Assembly: GCF_001275675.1 (NCBI RefSeq)
Contig: NZ_LITM01000001.1
Span: 45,696 to 109,695 of the forward strand
DNA length: 64,000 nucleotides
DNA from: Lysinibacillus sp. FJAT-14745
Lineage (GTDB): Bacteria; Bacillota; Bacilli; Bacillales_A; Planococcaceae
Direction: 5' to 3'
A program made the position numbers and the translations under genes. The notes beneath the pieces are model-generated. The model searched no databases and was not told the DNA's origin. It saw only the letters and a program-made list of their open reading frames with translations. Position 1 is the stretch's first letter. Every line of letters begins with the position of its first letter. Below are positions 42,288-51,638 of this stretch, in pieces.

Positions 42288-44258
42288 CTACTTATTATTG
42301 AAAATAATTTTATTACATGCTCGTTTCGTTAACAAATAATAAATGATATATACTAGAGTGAAAACTATGACCGCGAATAAAATAGGTAATAAAAAGGCGC
42401 TGCTTTTTCCTAATAAGTCATCCATTAAAGCGGTTTTGTATGTGATCATTGCGAAAATACTGTGTGTTAACCCTAATACATAGGGAATGCTGAATAGCGC
42501 AAAAACTTCTTTACTAATTATTTTTTTTACTTTTTTCTTGTTATAGCCCATTCTTTGTAGAATAGCAAACTCATCTTTTTTTGATATAGCATTTGAAAGA
42601 TTTTGGAAGTATAAAATGCTGCCTGTTGCAATAAAAAAGATAATCGTAACGAAGCTAATGAGTAAGAAGGTTGAACTATTTTGTTGGATTAGGAAGTCTA
42701 CTTTTTGGTAGCTACTTGAAAAATAATTGTTATTTTTAAATAGGGGAGCTAAGTTTTCGTAAACTTCTTTATTTTTCCTCATATTCGTCCCATTAATGCT
42801 CATTATCGTCTTTTCTGGTAGCCCGAAGGATTTTACTTCTTTGTAAAGTTTGTCTGAGATAATAAGCGTTCCTACACTATTGGCGAATCCTATTGGGTTA
42901 AGTAATGTCGTATCTTTGACTTTAATATCTACACTATTTGTTGGTGTTATGTTTAATGTATAAATATTTCCTTTATCTAGCTTCTTTTTGTCAGGTCGAT
43001 ATTTTACTAAAATACTTTCATTGTCATTTATATTTTCGAATTCTACCTTTTTTCCCTGATTACGTATTAGTTCCTTATAATCTGATTCGGAGATAAGATC
43101 AAATCCTGGATATTCCTTAATACTATATTCTTGCGGTAAATTAGTAGAAGACGATGTTATTTGGATAATAGTTGTTTCTTTGTGTTTCACACTTTCTTTA
43201 CCAGCAGTATCCTCTGCAATTTGGATGGCCTCAGTAGCCAATTGTTTGTTTTCCACTGGGAATTCTATAGCTGACGGAATAATTCGTTCTGTGGCAGCAA
43301 CTGGATGGTAAAGAGTCAGGACGGTAGAGCCGAATAAAGCCAAAGTTCCTGAAACTAATAAAGTTAACAAAATTAAAGTCTTTGCCATCGAACGGATTTT
43401 AAAAATGTAGTTTGGAATGATGATAATATTTGATTCGTTATAAAACCAACTTTTCCTCTTCTTTAATTTTTGAATAATGAATGGTAAAAAAGAATGAATA
43501 AAAAAAATAGTACCTAGTATCACACATACTAAAGTTACAAGTGCAATAGGTGAAAAACCTATCGTTTTCCACAACGATTGAATTCCTCTTGTAATATCAA
43601 GAGCTAAGAAATAACCGAACAATATAAGAAGTAGCCCAATGAATGAGAAGGCTGTATTAATTTTTACTTGTTTTTCTTCCTTTTTATCCATTCGTACTAA
43701 CATTAGTAATGTACTTTTTCGAAGGATTATCCAGTTTGATAATAATAAGACGATTAAAATAGCGAATATGAAAATAAATGTAAATATAACAGCTTTTATA
43801 TTAATAAATGGTATTTCGGAAGTTTCGATTTGTAATTTTAATAATTTGACAATCGCTCCGACAATACCTTTATGTGCAACGGCACCGAGAAGGATCCCAA
43901 CAATTAATGCAGAGAAACAAATTAAAATATTTTCGAGCGTTAAAAGTTTTACCATTGTTGATTTCCGATACCCTAAGAGCGAATAGATCCCAAGCTCTTT
44001 TGTTCTTTTTTTCATAAAGAAGGTATTTGAATATGACATATAGAATAATACAAATGCCATCACCAGCATCGCTACTACTCTTGACATTGTTTCTACTCTT
44101 CCATCTGACGAAATTTTCTCCAATACAATACTATTCATAGAAAATGAAATAAAAGAGAAGAACACCGTCAGCACAAAGGCTACAGAAACGAAATAGAACG
44201 AGTAGAAGGAAAAATTATTCTTCAAATTCTTTTTTGCAATTGTTAATAATCCCACCAT
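42288..44258 (-). CDS. BceB-like ABC permease (FtsX family)
   Basis: A 656-residue membrane protein with ten helices: one FtsX-type block near the N-terminus (about 15-195 has five), a second half, and a large extracytoplasmic domain of about 200 residues (about 315-520) between helices 7 and 8. This is the layout of BceB, which removes bacitracin or other peptide antibiotics from lipid II-cycle targets and signals to a kinase. It is paired with the ATPase gene 27 bases upstream. The partner kinase here is not of the small BceS type. Confidence 0.85.
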   Translation of the reverse strand: MVGLLTIAKKNLKNNFSFYSFYFVSVAFVLTVFFSFISFSMNSIVLEKISSDGRVETMSRVVAMLVMAFVLFYMSYSNTFFMKKRTKELGIYSLLGYRKSTMVKLLTLENILICFSALIVGILLGAVAHKGIVGAIVKLLKLQIETSEIPFINIKAVIFTFIFIFAILIVLLLSNWIILRKSTLLMLVRMDKKEEKQVKINTAFSFIGLLLILFGYFLALDITRGIQSLWKTIGFSPIALVTLVCVILGTIFFIHSFLPFIIQKLKKRKSWFYNESNIIIIPNYIFKIRSMAKTLILLTLLVSGTLALFGSTVLTLYHPVAATERIIPSAIEFPVENKQLATEAIQIAEDTAGKESVKHKETTIIQITSSSTNLPQEYSIKEYPGFDLISESDYKELIRNQGKKVEFENINDNESILVKYRPDKKKLDKGNIYTLNITPTNSVDIKVKDTTLLNPIGFANSVGTLIISDKLYKEVKSFGLPEKTIMSINGTNMRKNKEVYENLAPLFKNNNYFSSSYQKVDFLIQQNSSTFLLISFVTIIFFIATGSILYFQNLSNAISKKDEFAILQRMGYNKKKVKKIISKEVFALFSIPYVLGLTHSIFAMITYKTALMDDLLGKSSAFLLPILFAVIVFTLVYIIYYLLTKRACNKIIFNNK

Positions 44259-44285
44259 AATGCCTTCCTTTCACCCTATTGGTCT

Positions 44286-45020
44286 TTATTTAGAGATTTC
44301 CCTTAATATTTCTTCGAAGAATTGTTTTCTAGTTTGATTGTTTCTTTTTAATTCCTTTATTATATTTCCATCTTTAAATAGCAGGATTCTACTTGAAAAG
44401 CTTGCTGCATAAGCATCGTGGGTTACCATTAAAATAGTTGTATGAAGTTCCTCATTCACTTCTCTTAACTTTTGAAGTAACTCGGTTGCTGAGTGTGAAT
44501 CTAATGCACCTGTTGGTTCATCAGCAAATAAAATACTTGGCTGTTTCGCAATCGCTCTAGCCGCGGCAACTCTTTGTTTTTGCCCGCCAGAAAGTTGACT
44601 AGGGTACTTTGATAATTGTTCGTATATACCAAAACGCTTTGCTAGATTATCGATCGTTGTATCTATTTCTTTTGGAGATTTGTGCAGTAAAGTAAGAGGG
44701 ACTGCAATATTTTCCTTAACTGATAAACTATCTAGCAAAAAATACTCTTGAAATATAAAGCCTAAATGATTCTTTCTAAAATCAGCAGATTTGTTATCAT
44801 TAAGTGTTTTTAGATCAACGCCATCAATTAAAATTTCACCCTTTGTTGGTGTATCAATTGTTGATAGAATATTTAATAAAGTTGTTTTTCCTGAGCCTGA
44901 TGCCCCCATAATCCCAACAAATTCACCTGATTGAATGTCAAAAGATACTTTATTGAGTCCAGGTAATTGGTTTTTGTTGTAAATTTTAGTCACGTTTTTT
45001 GCGGATACTAATGTTTTCAT
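44286..45020 (-). CDS. BceA-like ABC ATP-binding protein
   Basis: A 244-residue ATPase of the MacB/LolD/BceA group: Walker A GASGSGKT (39-46), signature LSGGQKQRVAAARA (about 142-155), Walker B ILFADEPTGALD (about 162-173), H-loop MVTHD. The sequence FADEPTGALDS is the usual mark of this group. GAAAGGAGC lies before the ATG. It is first in a BceAB-like peptide-antibiotic resistance operon. Confidence 0.9.
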   Translation of the reverse strand: MKTLVSAKNVTKIYNKNQLPGLNKVSFDIQSGEFVGIMGASGSGKTTLLNILSTIDTPTKGEILIDGVDLKTLNDNKSADFRKNHLGFIFQEYFLLDSLSVKENIAVPLTLLHKSPKEIDTTIDNLAKRFGIYEQLSKYPSQLSGGQKQRVAAARAIAKQPSILFADEPTGALDSHSATELLQKLREVNEELHTTILMVTHDAYAASFSSRILLFKDGNIIKELKRNNQTRKQFFEEILREISK

Positions 45021-45319
45021 CTTATTGCTCCTTTCATTCCAGCAGTACGTAAAGTTTATTATTCAATCCGAAAGGACGCATGAGTAAAACACGCAACTTT
45101 GTTTAGCGTTAATGAATGCTGAATTCAATTAAGTAGGCTTACCAACAAAACGTGGGGTTCATCTCAGTTCCGATTAGGCGCTGTCATGGGGGCGTTCGAT
45201 AAGTTGTTATATAAGTTTAAAATTGAATAAATATTTGAAATTATATAATGCGAAATATGGTTTTTTAGTATAACGTTATTTTTAAGGCTTTATGAAATCA
45301 TAGATTAGGAGGATTGACA

Positions 45320-45988
45320 TTGTATCGCATATTGTACATAGAAGACGAAAAAGAGATTGGTCAATGGGTGACAAAGGATTTAACAGAAAGAGGATATAAG
45401 GTTACATGGCTTGAATCTGGAGAAGAGGTCGATCAGCACATAGCCTCTAAGGATATTGCTATATTGGATGTGATGCTACCAGGATTAGATGGCTTTTCGA
45501 TTGGCAAAAGAATTAAGCGGGAAAATAAAGAAATCCCGATTTTAATGCTGTCAGCACGAACAGCTGTAGAGGATAAAATAGAGGGCCTTAACTTTGCAGA
45601 TGATTATTTGACAAAGCCATTCCACCCAGATGAACTTATAGCTCGTGTTGAGGTTTTACTAAGAAGATATCAGAAGAATGATGATGTACTAGATCTTCAA
45701 CATTTAAAAATTTATACGAAAGAAATGCGGATTATCAATAAGCAGACGGATGAAGAAATTCAATTAACTGGTAAGCAGTTCTATCTGTTACAGTATTTTA
45801 TTCGCCACTTAAATCAAATTTTAACGAAGGAACAGCTTTATGAAGGTGTCTGGGGTGAAAGCTACATAGAAGGCGATAAAACATTAATGGTACATATTCG
45901 ATACTTAAGAGAAAAAATAGAAATTAATCCAGCGAAACCGACGATTATCGAAACCATTCGTGGCATTGGATATCGGGTGAAACTATGA
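45320..45988 (+). CDS. OmpR-family response regulator
   Basis: A 222-residue regulator. Receiver: EDE near the start (8-10), phosphorylated Asp50 in AILDVMLPG, Lys in LTKPFHP. C-terminal winged helix: LTGKQFYLLQYFIRHLNQIL and GDKTLMVHIRYLREKI, then IRGIGYRVKL. The TTG at 45320 is preferred because AGGAGG lies 7 bases upstream; an in-frame TTG at 45314 is too close. It overlaps the kinase gene by 4 bases and is divergent from the BceAB-like operon. Confidence 0.9.
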   Translation: MYRILYIEDEKEIGQWVTKDLTERGYKVTWLESGEEVDQHIASKDIAILDVMLPGLDGFSIGKRIKRENKEIPILMLSARTAVEDKIEGLNFADDYLTKPFHPDELIARVEVLLRRYQKNDDVLDLQHLKIYTKEMRIINKQTDEEIQLTGKQFYLLQYFIRHLNQILTKEQLYEGVWGESYIEGDKTLMVHIRYLREKIEINPAKPTIIETIRGIGYRVKL

Positions 45989-47337
45989 AATTTTTCCGAT
46001 CATTATTAGCAAAGTATATGTTGATTATTTTTTTAGCCATCTCTATTGTTCAATTATCATACTTTGCTAGTGCCGCTTTTATTTTTGGAATAGGAAAAAC
46101 TGATTTTTCAAGTGAAGTTCTCAGAGAAAACGAAGTAGAGAAAAAATGGCATACGGAAGCTAAAAGTATAAAAAGTTTTACCGATGTAGCAGTTTCTCAA
46201 CATTTTAAGGATTGGCAAAAGCTATATCCAAAATCTTCTATGTTTTGGGTAGCCGAGGATGGAACTTTACTAACAAAAGTGAATGTGAAGGAACAGCTTC
46301 CATCGAAATGGACTCCTGCGTATACTACAAAATTTATTAAAGAGCGTTATGGGGAAGATCCGTTTACAGTTATAGCTTTTTTAGGACAGGACGAATCAAA
46401 TGGGTTTATCGTTTTTGAGATTCCAAGAGAAGTGTTTAATCCACCTCTTAAAAATGTTTATGAACAATATGGAGCATTCGTATTTTTCGGTGTTATTGCG
46501 ATTATATTATTTTTCATTATAGTCTCCTTTTTATTTTTCAGAGGGATTCGGAAGCGACTATTGCACCTTCAGGAAGCGATGGAAATTCGTGATGTAGACG
46601 GCTTACCTATTGCAACAAAGGTCAAGAAGAAGGACGAAATTGGTCAGCTTGAACAAAGTTTTAATCGCATGGTATGTGAGCTTAGGGAAAGTAAAAATCG
46701 TGAGCAAAAGGAAGAACAGCTAAGACGTGAATTGATTGCTAATTTATCACATGATTTACGAACACCATTAACGAAAATACGGGCACAATCATATTCAGTT
46801 AGTAAAGAGGTATTATCAGAGGATGGAAAACTAGCGATTAAGGCAATGGAAACATCGATTGTTAATATTGACGCTTTAATAGAAAATTTAATGTCTTATA
46901 CATTACTGACGGCTAGTAAATATAAATTTGAGGCGAAAGAAATCAACGTTATACGTTTTGCGCGTGAGCAAATGACTACATGGTATCCAGTGTTTGAAAA
47001 GGAAGGCTTTGAAATCGATATTGAGCTACATCCATTTGAGAAAAATGAATGGCAAATTGATCCGATTTGGCTTGGACGTATATTCGATAATTTATTTCAA
47101 AATATATTACGTCATGCGAGCAGCGGGAAATATATTGGCGTGGAAACCGAATCGACGGAGCACTATGATGCATTTATCATAAAGGATCACGGAAAAGGAA
47201 TGAAAAATGAATCCAATGCGAAAGGTGCCGGTATCGGCTTATCGATTGTTGATATTATGGTGAAGGGCATGAACTTAGACTGGGATATTGAGTCCAGCGA
47301 ATCCGGCACAAAGATTAAAATTAAACATTATAAATAG
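45985..47337 (+). CDS. HAMP-containing sensor histidine kinase
   Basis: A 450-residue kinase with two membrane helices (about 11-35 and 163-186) enclosing an extracellular domain of about 125 residues, a HAMP linker (about 187-240), the His box ANLSHDLRTPLTK with His256 and an ATPase domain with NLFQNILRHAS and DHGKGMK. This is not the short intramembrane-sensing kinase normally paired with BceAB. It overlaps the regulator gene and is followed by a lantibiotic-immunity-type ABC transporter, an order like ycbLM-ycbNO of B. subtilis. Confidence 0.88.
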   Translation: MKFFRSLLAKYMLIIFLAISIVQLSYFASAAFIFGIGKTDFSSEVLRENEVEKKWHTEAKSIKSFTDVAVSQHFKDWQKLYPKSSMFWVAEDGTLLTKVNVKEQLPSKWTPAYTTKFIKERYGEDPFTVIAFLGQDESNGFIVFEIPREVFNPPLKNVYEQYGAFVFFGVIAIILFFIIVSFLFFRGIRKRLLHLQEAMEIRDVDGLPIATKVKKKDEIGQLEQSFNRMVCELRESKNREQKEEQLRRELIANLSHDLRTPLTKIRAQSYSVSKEVLSEDGKLAIKAMETSIVNIDALIENLMSYTLLTASKYKFEAKEINVIRFAREQMTTWYPVFEKEGFEIDIELHPFEKNEWQIDPIWLGRIFDNLFQNILRHASSGKYIGVETESTEHYDAFIIKDHGKGMKNESNAKGAGIGLSIVDIMVKGMNLDWDIESSESGTKIKIKHYK

Positions 47338-47388
47338 AATAATTCGTGAAGCATGTTAAGGCATGCTTCATTTCTGTAATTGTCCAAA

Positions 47389-47425
47389 CAGTATGCCAGC
47401 AAAGCTTATGGCATGCTGTTTTTTT
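47389..47425 (+). terminator. Terminator of the two-component operon
   Basis: A 10-bp stem with one G-T pair (47389-47398 with 47409-47418) and seven T. A weaker hairpin (TGAAGCATG with CATGCTTCA, about 47347-47370) lies just before. Confidence 0.85.
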
Positions 47426-47437
47426 GATTCCTAAGCC

Positions 47438-47495
47438 ATGCATACTCCTTGGGGATTAGAGGCTCATCGGACGCCCTCTGCCAAACGGAAATCAA
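47438..47495. repeat. Decayed GACTCCTTGGGGATTA intergenic repeat
   Basis: Carries ACTCCTTGGGGATTA (47444-47458), identical to 7166-7180, followed by AGGCTCATCGGACGCCC and CGGAAATCAAC, the usual end of this repeat type. A related tail occurs near 15575. Confidence 0.5.
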
Positions 47496-47594
47496 CATAC
47501 GTTATGATAAAGTGTCTTTTTTAAACAAAATTTAAACTTGAACCTTACCTGTTTTTAACCTTCATTTCTTATGATAATTACAGAGGTGAGGACA

Positions 47595-48506
47595 ATGGAA
47601 TATATCGTACAAACAGAAAATTTATCAAAGAGTTTTGGTAAAGAGCAAGCTGTATCAAATATAAATTTAAAAATACGTAAAGGTGAAATATATGGATTTT
47701 TAGGACCTAATGGAGCGGGAAAAACTACGACGATTCGTATGCTTCTTGGATTAATGAAGCCATCTTCTGGGACAATTAAAATCTTCCAAAAAGATTTAAC
47801 GAAAGAACGAATTAATATTTTAGCAAAGGTGGGTTCATTAGTGGAGAACCCTTCCTATTATCCACATTTAACGGCCTATGAAAATTTAGAAGCGTTACGA
47901 AAAATTTTAGGTGTACCGAAGTCACGCATCGATGAAGTATTAGAAATTGTTCGTTTGAAGGATGCTGCAGATAAAAAAGTAAAAGGCTTTTCTCTTGGGA
48001 TGAAGCAACGTTTAGGTATTGCTGCGTCCCTGTTACATAATCCTGAATTACTTATTTTAGATGAACCAACGAATGGTCTTGATCCATCTGGTATTATCGA
48101 AATTCGTAATTTGATTAAACGACTTCCTGAAGAATATGGAATGACGATTATTATTTCAAGCCATCTATTATCTGAAATAGATCAAATGGCTACGCAAGTG
48201 GGCATTGTGACAAAGGGGAAAATGATTTTCCAAGATTCAATTGAAGCCATGCGTAGATTTGCTCAGCCAAAGGTAGTCATTAAAGTGAGCGATAGTGAAA
48301 AGGGCTGGCGTTCACTAGTTGCAAATGGCATTAAGGCAGAACATAAGGATGACCTTATTTTATTTGATGAATGCTCAGATGAAAAAGTAGCACATATTGT
48401 ACAAATCCTTGTACGAGAAGGTATTTCGGTTTACCGAGTAGAGGAAGAGAAACGATCTTTAGAGGAGATCTTCCTTCAAATGACAACAGGAGAGCAAGCG
48501 CTATGA
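47595..48506 (+). CDS. ABC ATP-binding protein, BcrA/lantibiotic-immunity type
   Basis: A 303-residue ATPase: Walker A GPNGAGKT (37-44), signature FSLGMKQRLGIAASLL, Walker B LLILDEPTNGLDP, H-loop ISSHLLSE. The C-terminal 80 residues are the usual regulatory extension of the BcrA/LanF group. The ATG at 47595 follows GAGGTGAGG; an ATG 24 bases earlier lacks a site. It is the first gene of a three-gene transporter operon with two ABC-2 permeases, probably switched on by the two-component system just upstream. Confidence 0.9.
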   Translation: MEYIVQTENLSKSFGKEQAVSNINLKIRKGEIYGFLGPNGAGKTTTIRMLLGLMKPSSGTIKIFQKDLTKERINILAKVGSLVENPSYYPHLTAYENLEALRKILGVPKSRIDEVLEIVRLKDAADKKVKGFSLGMKQRLGIAASLLHNPELLILDEPTNGLDPSGIIEIRNLIKRLPEEYGMTIIISSHLLSEIDQMATQVGIVTKGKMIFQDSIEAMRRFAQPKVVIKVSDSEKGWRSLVANGIKAEHKDDLILFDECSDEKVAHIVQILVREGISVYRVEEEKRSLEEIFLQMTTGEQAL

Positions 48507-49213
48507 TAGGAAAACTGTTAACTTCTGACTTTTTGAAAATTAAACGCAAAGGATTCTGGTTTTTAACAGCATTAGGACCAATAGGTGTTGTTGCCATGCA
48601 AATGGTGAATTACGGCGTAAGGAAGGACTATTTGTTAGAGCAAAGCGAGGACGATTGGGGTTTCTATTTATTAAACGTTCATTCATTTACACCACTTGCT
48701 ATAGTTTTAGGGATTGCTATTTTAACTTCATTTATGGCGAGCATTGAAAATGAAACGAACGCTTGGAAGCAATTAATTGCACTACCTGTATCTAAATTAA
48801 CAGTGTATTTATCAAAATTCACTGTTCTAGCAATATTATTGTTTATGTCTTCCACGATTTTAATGTTATTGTCAATGGCTTATGGTGTGTTTTTAGATTT
48901 AGGTGATAGCATACCATATGCGGAAATTGCTAAACTTGCTTATTATCCATTTTTTGCTTCGTTGCCAATATTGGCACTTCAGCTTTGGATTGCAAGCGTT
49001 TGTCATAATCAGGGGATACCCATTACAGTAGGTATTTTCGGCGTGATTTTTGCTTATTCATCATTTGTATTGCCTGACTGGATGATTTGGAAATGGCCAT
49101 CTTTAATGAATCAATGGGATGAGCCCGTTATTAATGTCATGCTTGGAGTAAGTGTCGGTATTTTACTGTATATTATCGGAATGATAGATTTTGCTAGAAG
49201 GGATGTAAAGTAA
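48503..49213 (+). CDS. ABC-2 permease, lantibiotic-immunity type (first)
   Basis: A 236-residue membrane protein with six helices. SDFLKIKRKGFWFLTALGPI (about 7-26) and NETNAWKQLIALPVSKLTVY (about 89-108) are the marks of the LanE/LanG permeases. The start ATG overlaps the stop of the ATPase gene (ATGA), giving translational coupling. With the ATPase and the next permease it forms one exporter that would remove peptide antibiotics from the membrane. Confidence 0.85.
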   Translation: MIGKLLTSDFLKIKRKGFWFLTALGPIGVVAMQMVNYGVRKDYLLEQSEDDWGFYLLNVHSFTPLAIVLGIAILTSFMASIENETNAWKQLIALPVSKLTVYLSKFTVLAILLFMSSTILMLLSMAYGVFLDLGDSIPYAEIAKLAYYPFFASLPILALQLWIASVCHNQGIPITVGIFGVIFAYSSFVLPDWMIWKWPSLMNQWDEPVINVMLGVSVGILLYIIGMIDFARRDVK

Positions 49214-49948
49214 ATGTGGTCTATACTGAGCGCTGAATGGTTTAAACTGCGAAAATCTAAAATGGTGCCCATAATTTTAGCAGGGCCAATAATCGGACTT
49301 TTTATCGGGTTAACATCGAATTTTAGTGACATGTCAGATTCTGGAGTCAATGAATGGTATAGCTCATTAATTTCTATGAATTTATTGTATGCATTATTAT
49401 TCCTACCTTTAATTTCAGGAGTATTTGCGAGTCTTATTTGTAGATATGAACATCAATCTGGTGGCTGGAAACAACTTTTAGCACTACCTGTGACAAGAGG
49501 GAAAGTGTTTGTTGCAAAGTATGTATTAATTATGCTTCTTGTGCTGGCGATGCAGATACTATATTTATGTTCTATATATGCAGTAGGTATTATGAAAGGC
49601 TACTCAGATCCTTTCCCAATGGAAATTGTGTGGAAAAGTATTCTTGGCGGATGGTTAGCGACAATGCCATTAGTAGCGTTACAGCTATGGACGTCCATCA
49701 TGTTTAAAAGTTTTGCTGCTCCATTTGCAGTAAACGTCACTTTTACTTTACCGTCTATATTAGCAGTCAATTCTGCACGTTTTGGACCTTACTATCCATG
49801 GGGACAGCCCTTCTTGATGATGAATGTAGGTGGCAATACAGGTGATGTATTCTTCGTGCCTTGGGATCAATTGTTAACAGTTGTAGGAGGAGGATTCGTA
49901 CTGTTTTTCCTTGGAGGGTATTTATATTTCCAACGAAAAGCTGTATAA
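49214..49948 (+). CDS. ABC-2 permease, lantibiotic-immunity type (second)
   Basis: A 244-residue membrane protein with six helices, a diverged duplicate of the preceding permease: SAEWFKLRKSKMVPIILAGP (about 5-24) and HQSGGWKQLLALPVTRGKVF (about 80-99). Its ATG follows the previous stop directly. The ABC exporter formed by this trio resembles LanFEG. No lantibiotic biosynthesis genes are visible, so the role would be protection from foreign peptides. Confidence 0.85.
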   Translation: MWSILSAEWFKLRKSKMVPIILAGPIIGLFIGLTSNFSDMSDSGVNEWYSSLISMNLLYALLFLPLISGVFASLICRYEHQSGGWKQLLALPVTRGKVFVAKYVLIMLLVLAMQILYLCSIYAVGIMKGYSDPFPMEIVWKSILGGWLATMPLVALQLWTSIMFKSFAAPFAVNVTFTLPSILAVNSARFGPYYPWGQPFLMMNVGGNTGDVFFVPWDQLLTVVGGGFVLFFLGGYLYFQRKAV

Positions 49949-50023
49949 AGTAAACGGGGATTTCCTTCATCCTCACCAGTCGGGCGACTACGGGCAATTA
50001 ATAGATTAAGGGAGATTTTTAAA

Positions 50024-51286
50024 ATGGTATTTGTTAAAAGGAGCTTTTTACTAATTTCATCATTATTTCTTTTGTTAGCTCTAGCGGGCTGCGGAAAGGG
50101 TGAAGCCGTTAAAGATGCTTTAAAATATACATCTGCGGTTGAAGATATCGATATTCCAGATGATGTGAAAGTAATAGGTTTTGGAGAAGCAACACATGGG
50201 AACGTTGAATTTCAAACGTTAAAGAAGGATGTATTTCAGGCTCTCATTAAAAATGAAAATGTTCGTGTTTTTGTATTAGAAGGGGATTTTGGTGGCGCTC
50301 AGCAAATTAATCAGTTTATTTTAAATGGTACTGGCACAGCTGAGGAAGCGGTAAAAGCTTTGGATTATGGTATCTATAAAACGGAGCAAATGATTGAGTT
50401 TGTACAATGGATGCATGATTATAATATGACTGCCGATGAGAAAGATAAAATTTATTTTTACGGTAACGATATGCAACGCTATGATTATAGTAAAAAAGGG
50501 TTACTAGATTATTACGAAGTGGTTAATAATGAAGGCGCTAAGAAATATAAGGCACAGCTAAAAGATGTAACGAATAACACAATGAGAGATTTATCAACTA
50601 GTCAGCTAGAGGAGCTTGATAAAAATGTTGATGCCATCTTAAAAGATTTGCAAACAAATAAAGATTCTTATGAAAAGCAATCCTCGAAAGAAGCTTATTT
50701 ATTTGCTGCTCAATATGCACAAATCATGAAGCAACGAACGCAATTATTTTTAAATGACAGTAATTATATGAGTCTTCGTGATGAATATTTAGCGAACAAC
50801 TTACAATGGATCGTTGATTTTGAAGCGTCTCAAGGTCATGATAAAGTACTAATGTCTGCTCATAATGGACATATAGAGAAAACTTCTGCAAATGTGGCAG
50901 GATACAAATCAATGGGCCAATACTTAGACGAAGTGTATAAAGATGCGTACTTTGCTATTGGGACAGACTTTGTTAACAATACGTTCCAGGCACAAAATGG
51001 ATCTGGCGAAAGAAAAGAATATACGATTGAACATCATAATGCTTTAGTAGACGCCTTTGGTGAGCTCAAGGACAATATTTTCTATGTTGACTTTAAAAAG
51101 GCTAATGAATCTCAGGAGTTAGCTGACATCATAGCAAAAAAACAAAGAATGGGTAATATCGGCGATGATTTTAGCTTTTGGTACAAGTTTACTCAGATGC
51201 TTTATACGATTAAAATGACACCTGCTGAGGCATATGATGGCATGATAATTGTACAAGAGGCAACACCGACAAAAGTTATTGAATAA
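50024..51286 (+). CDS. Erythromycin-esterase-like lipoprotein
   Basis: A 420-residue protein with a lipoprotein signal (hydrophobic 8-20, lipobox LAGC with Cys23). The esterase marks are VIGFGEATHGNVEF (50-63), VFVLEGDFGG and LMSAHNGHI (about 284-292), matching the active-site regions of EreA-type enzymes. It is the second such protein in the window (other at 31150) but differs in length, anchoring and sequence. It lies 75 bases after the lantibiotic-type exporter and may be co-transcribed with it. The substrate is not known; macrolide hydrolysis is unproven for lipoprotein members. Confidence 0.85.
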   Translation: MVFVKRSFLLISSLFLLLALAGCGKGEAVKDALKYTSAVEDIDIPDDVKVIGFGEATHGNVEFQTLKKDVFQALIKNENVRVFVLEGDFGGAQQINQFILNGTGTAEEAVKALDYGIYKTEQMIEFVQWMHDYNMTADEKDKIYFYGNDMQRYDYSKKGLLDYYEVVNNEGAKKYKAQLKDVTNNTMRDLSTSQLEELDKNVDAILKDLQTNKDSYEKQSSKEAYLFAAQYAQIMKQRTQLFLNDSNYMSLRDEYLANNLQWIVDFEASQGHDKVLMSAHNGHIEKTSANVAGYKSMGQYLDEVYKDAYFAIGTDFVNNTFQAQNGSGERKEYTIEHHNALVDAFGELKDNIFYVDFKKANESQELADIIAKKQRMGNIGDDFSFWYKFTQMLYTIKMTPAEAYDGMIIVQEATPTKVIE

Positions 51287-51294
51287 CATGCGGA

Positions 51295-51334
51295 AAAAAA
51301 TGCTATTACCTATCTGAAGGCAATAGCATTTTTT
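51295..51334 (+). terminator. Terminator of the exporter/esterase operon
   Basis: A 13-bp stem (51295-51307 with 51322-51334) and T run. Confidence 0.9.
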
Positions 51335-51474
51335 ATAATCATGGAACTTAAATTTCTTTACCGGAAACCAATAAACATCCATATAATATGTATACTTCTG
51401 TTTCATTACACCATCTAAATAAGTATTGAATACCTCGATTTTGTTAATGATAAAAAAGAGGAGGTGTGGAAACA

Positions 51475-51633
51475 ATGGCACAAGAAATTCTTTGTGAAGT
51501 GAATAACTGTACATTTTGGAACGCTGGAAACAGATGTGGGGCAGAAAAAATCTATGTTGTAAGTCAAAAGGGACAACAGGCATCTAATAGTGAAGAAACA
51601 GATTGTAAGACATTTAATCCTGAAACGCATTAA
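51475..51633 (+). CDS. DUF1540 small Cys protein
   Basis: A 52-residue protein with the DUF1540 pattern: EILCEVNNCTFWNAGNRCGA (4-23), the middle IYVVS and the end EETDCKTFNPE. Four Cys (7, 12, 21 and 44) probably bind a metal. A strong GAGGAGGTG lies before the ATG. The family is frequent in spore formers and some members are made during sporulation; the role is unknown. Confidence 0.88.
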   Translation: MAQEILCEVNNCTFWNAGNRCGAEKIYVVSQKGQQASNSEETDCKTFNPETH

Positions 51634-51638
51634 GTATG

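Noticed and set aside
45181-45300. Possible BceR-type operator between the divergent ABC and two-component genes
   Set aside because: Only AT-rich partial symmetries around TTATATAA are visible; none is clear enough to call an operator.
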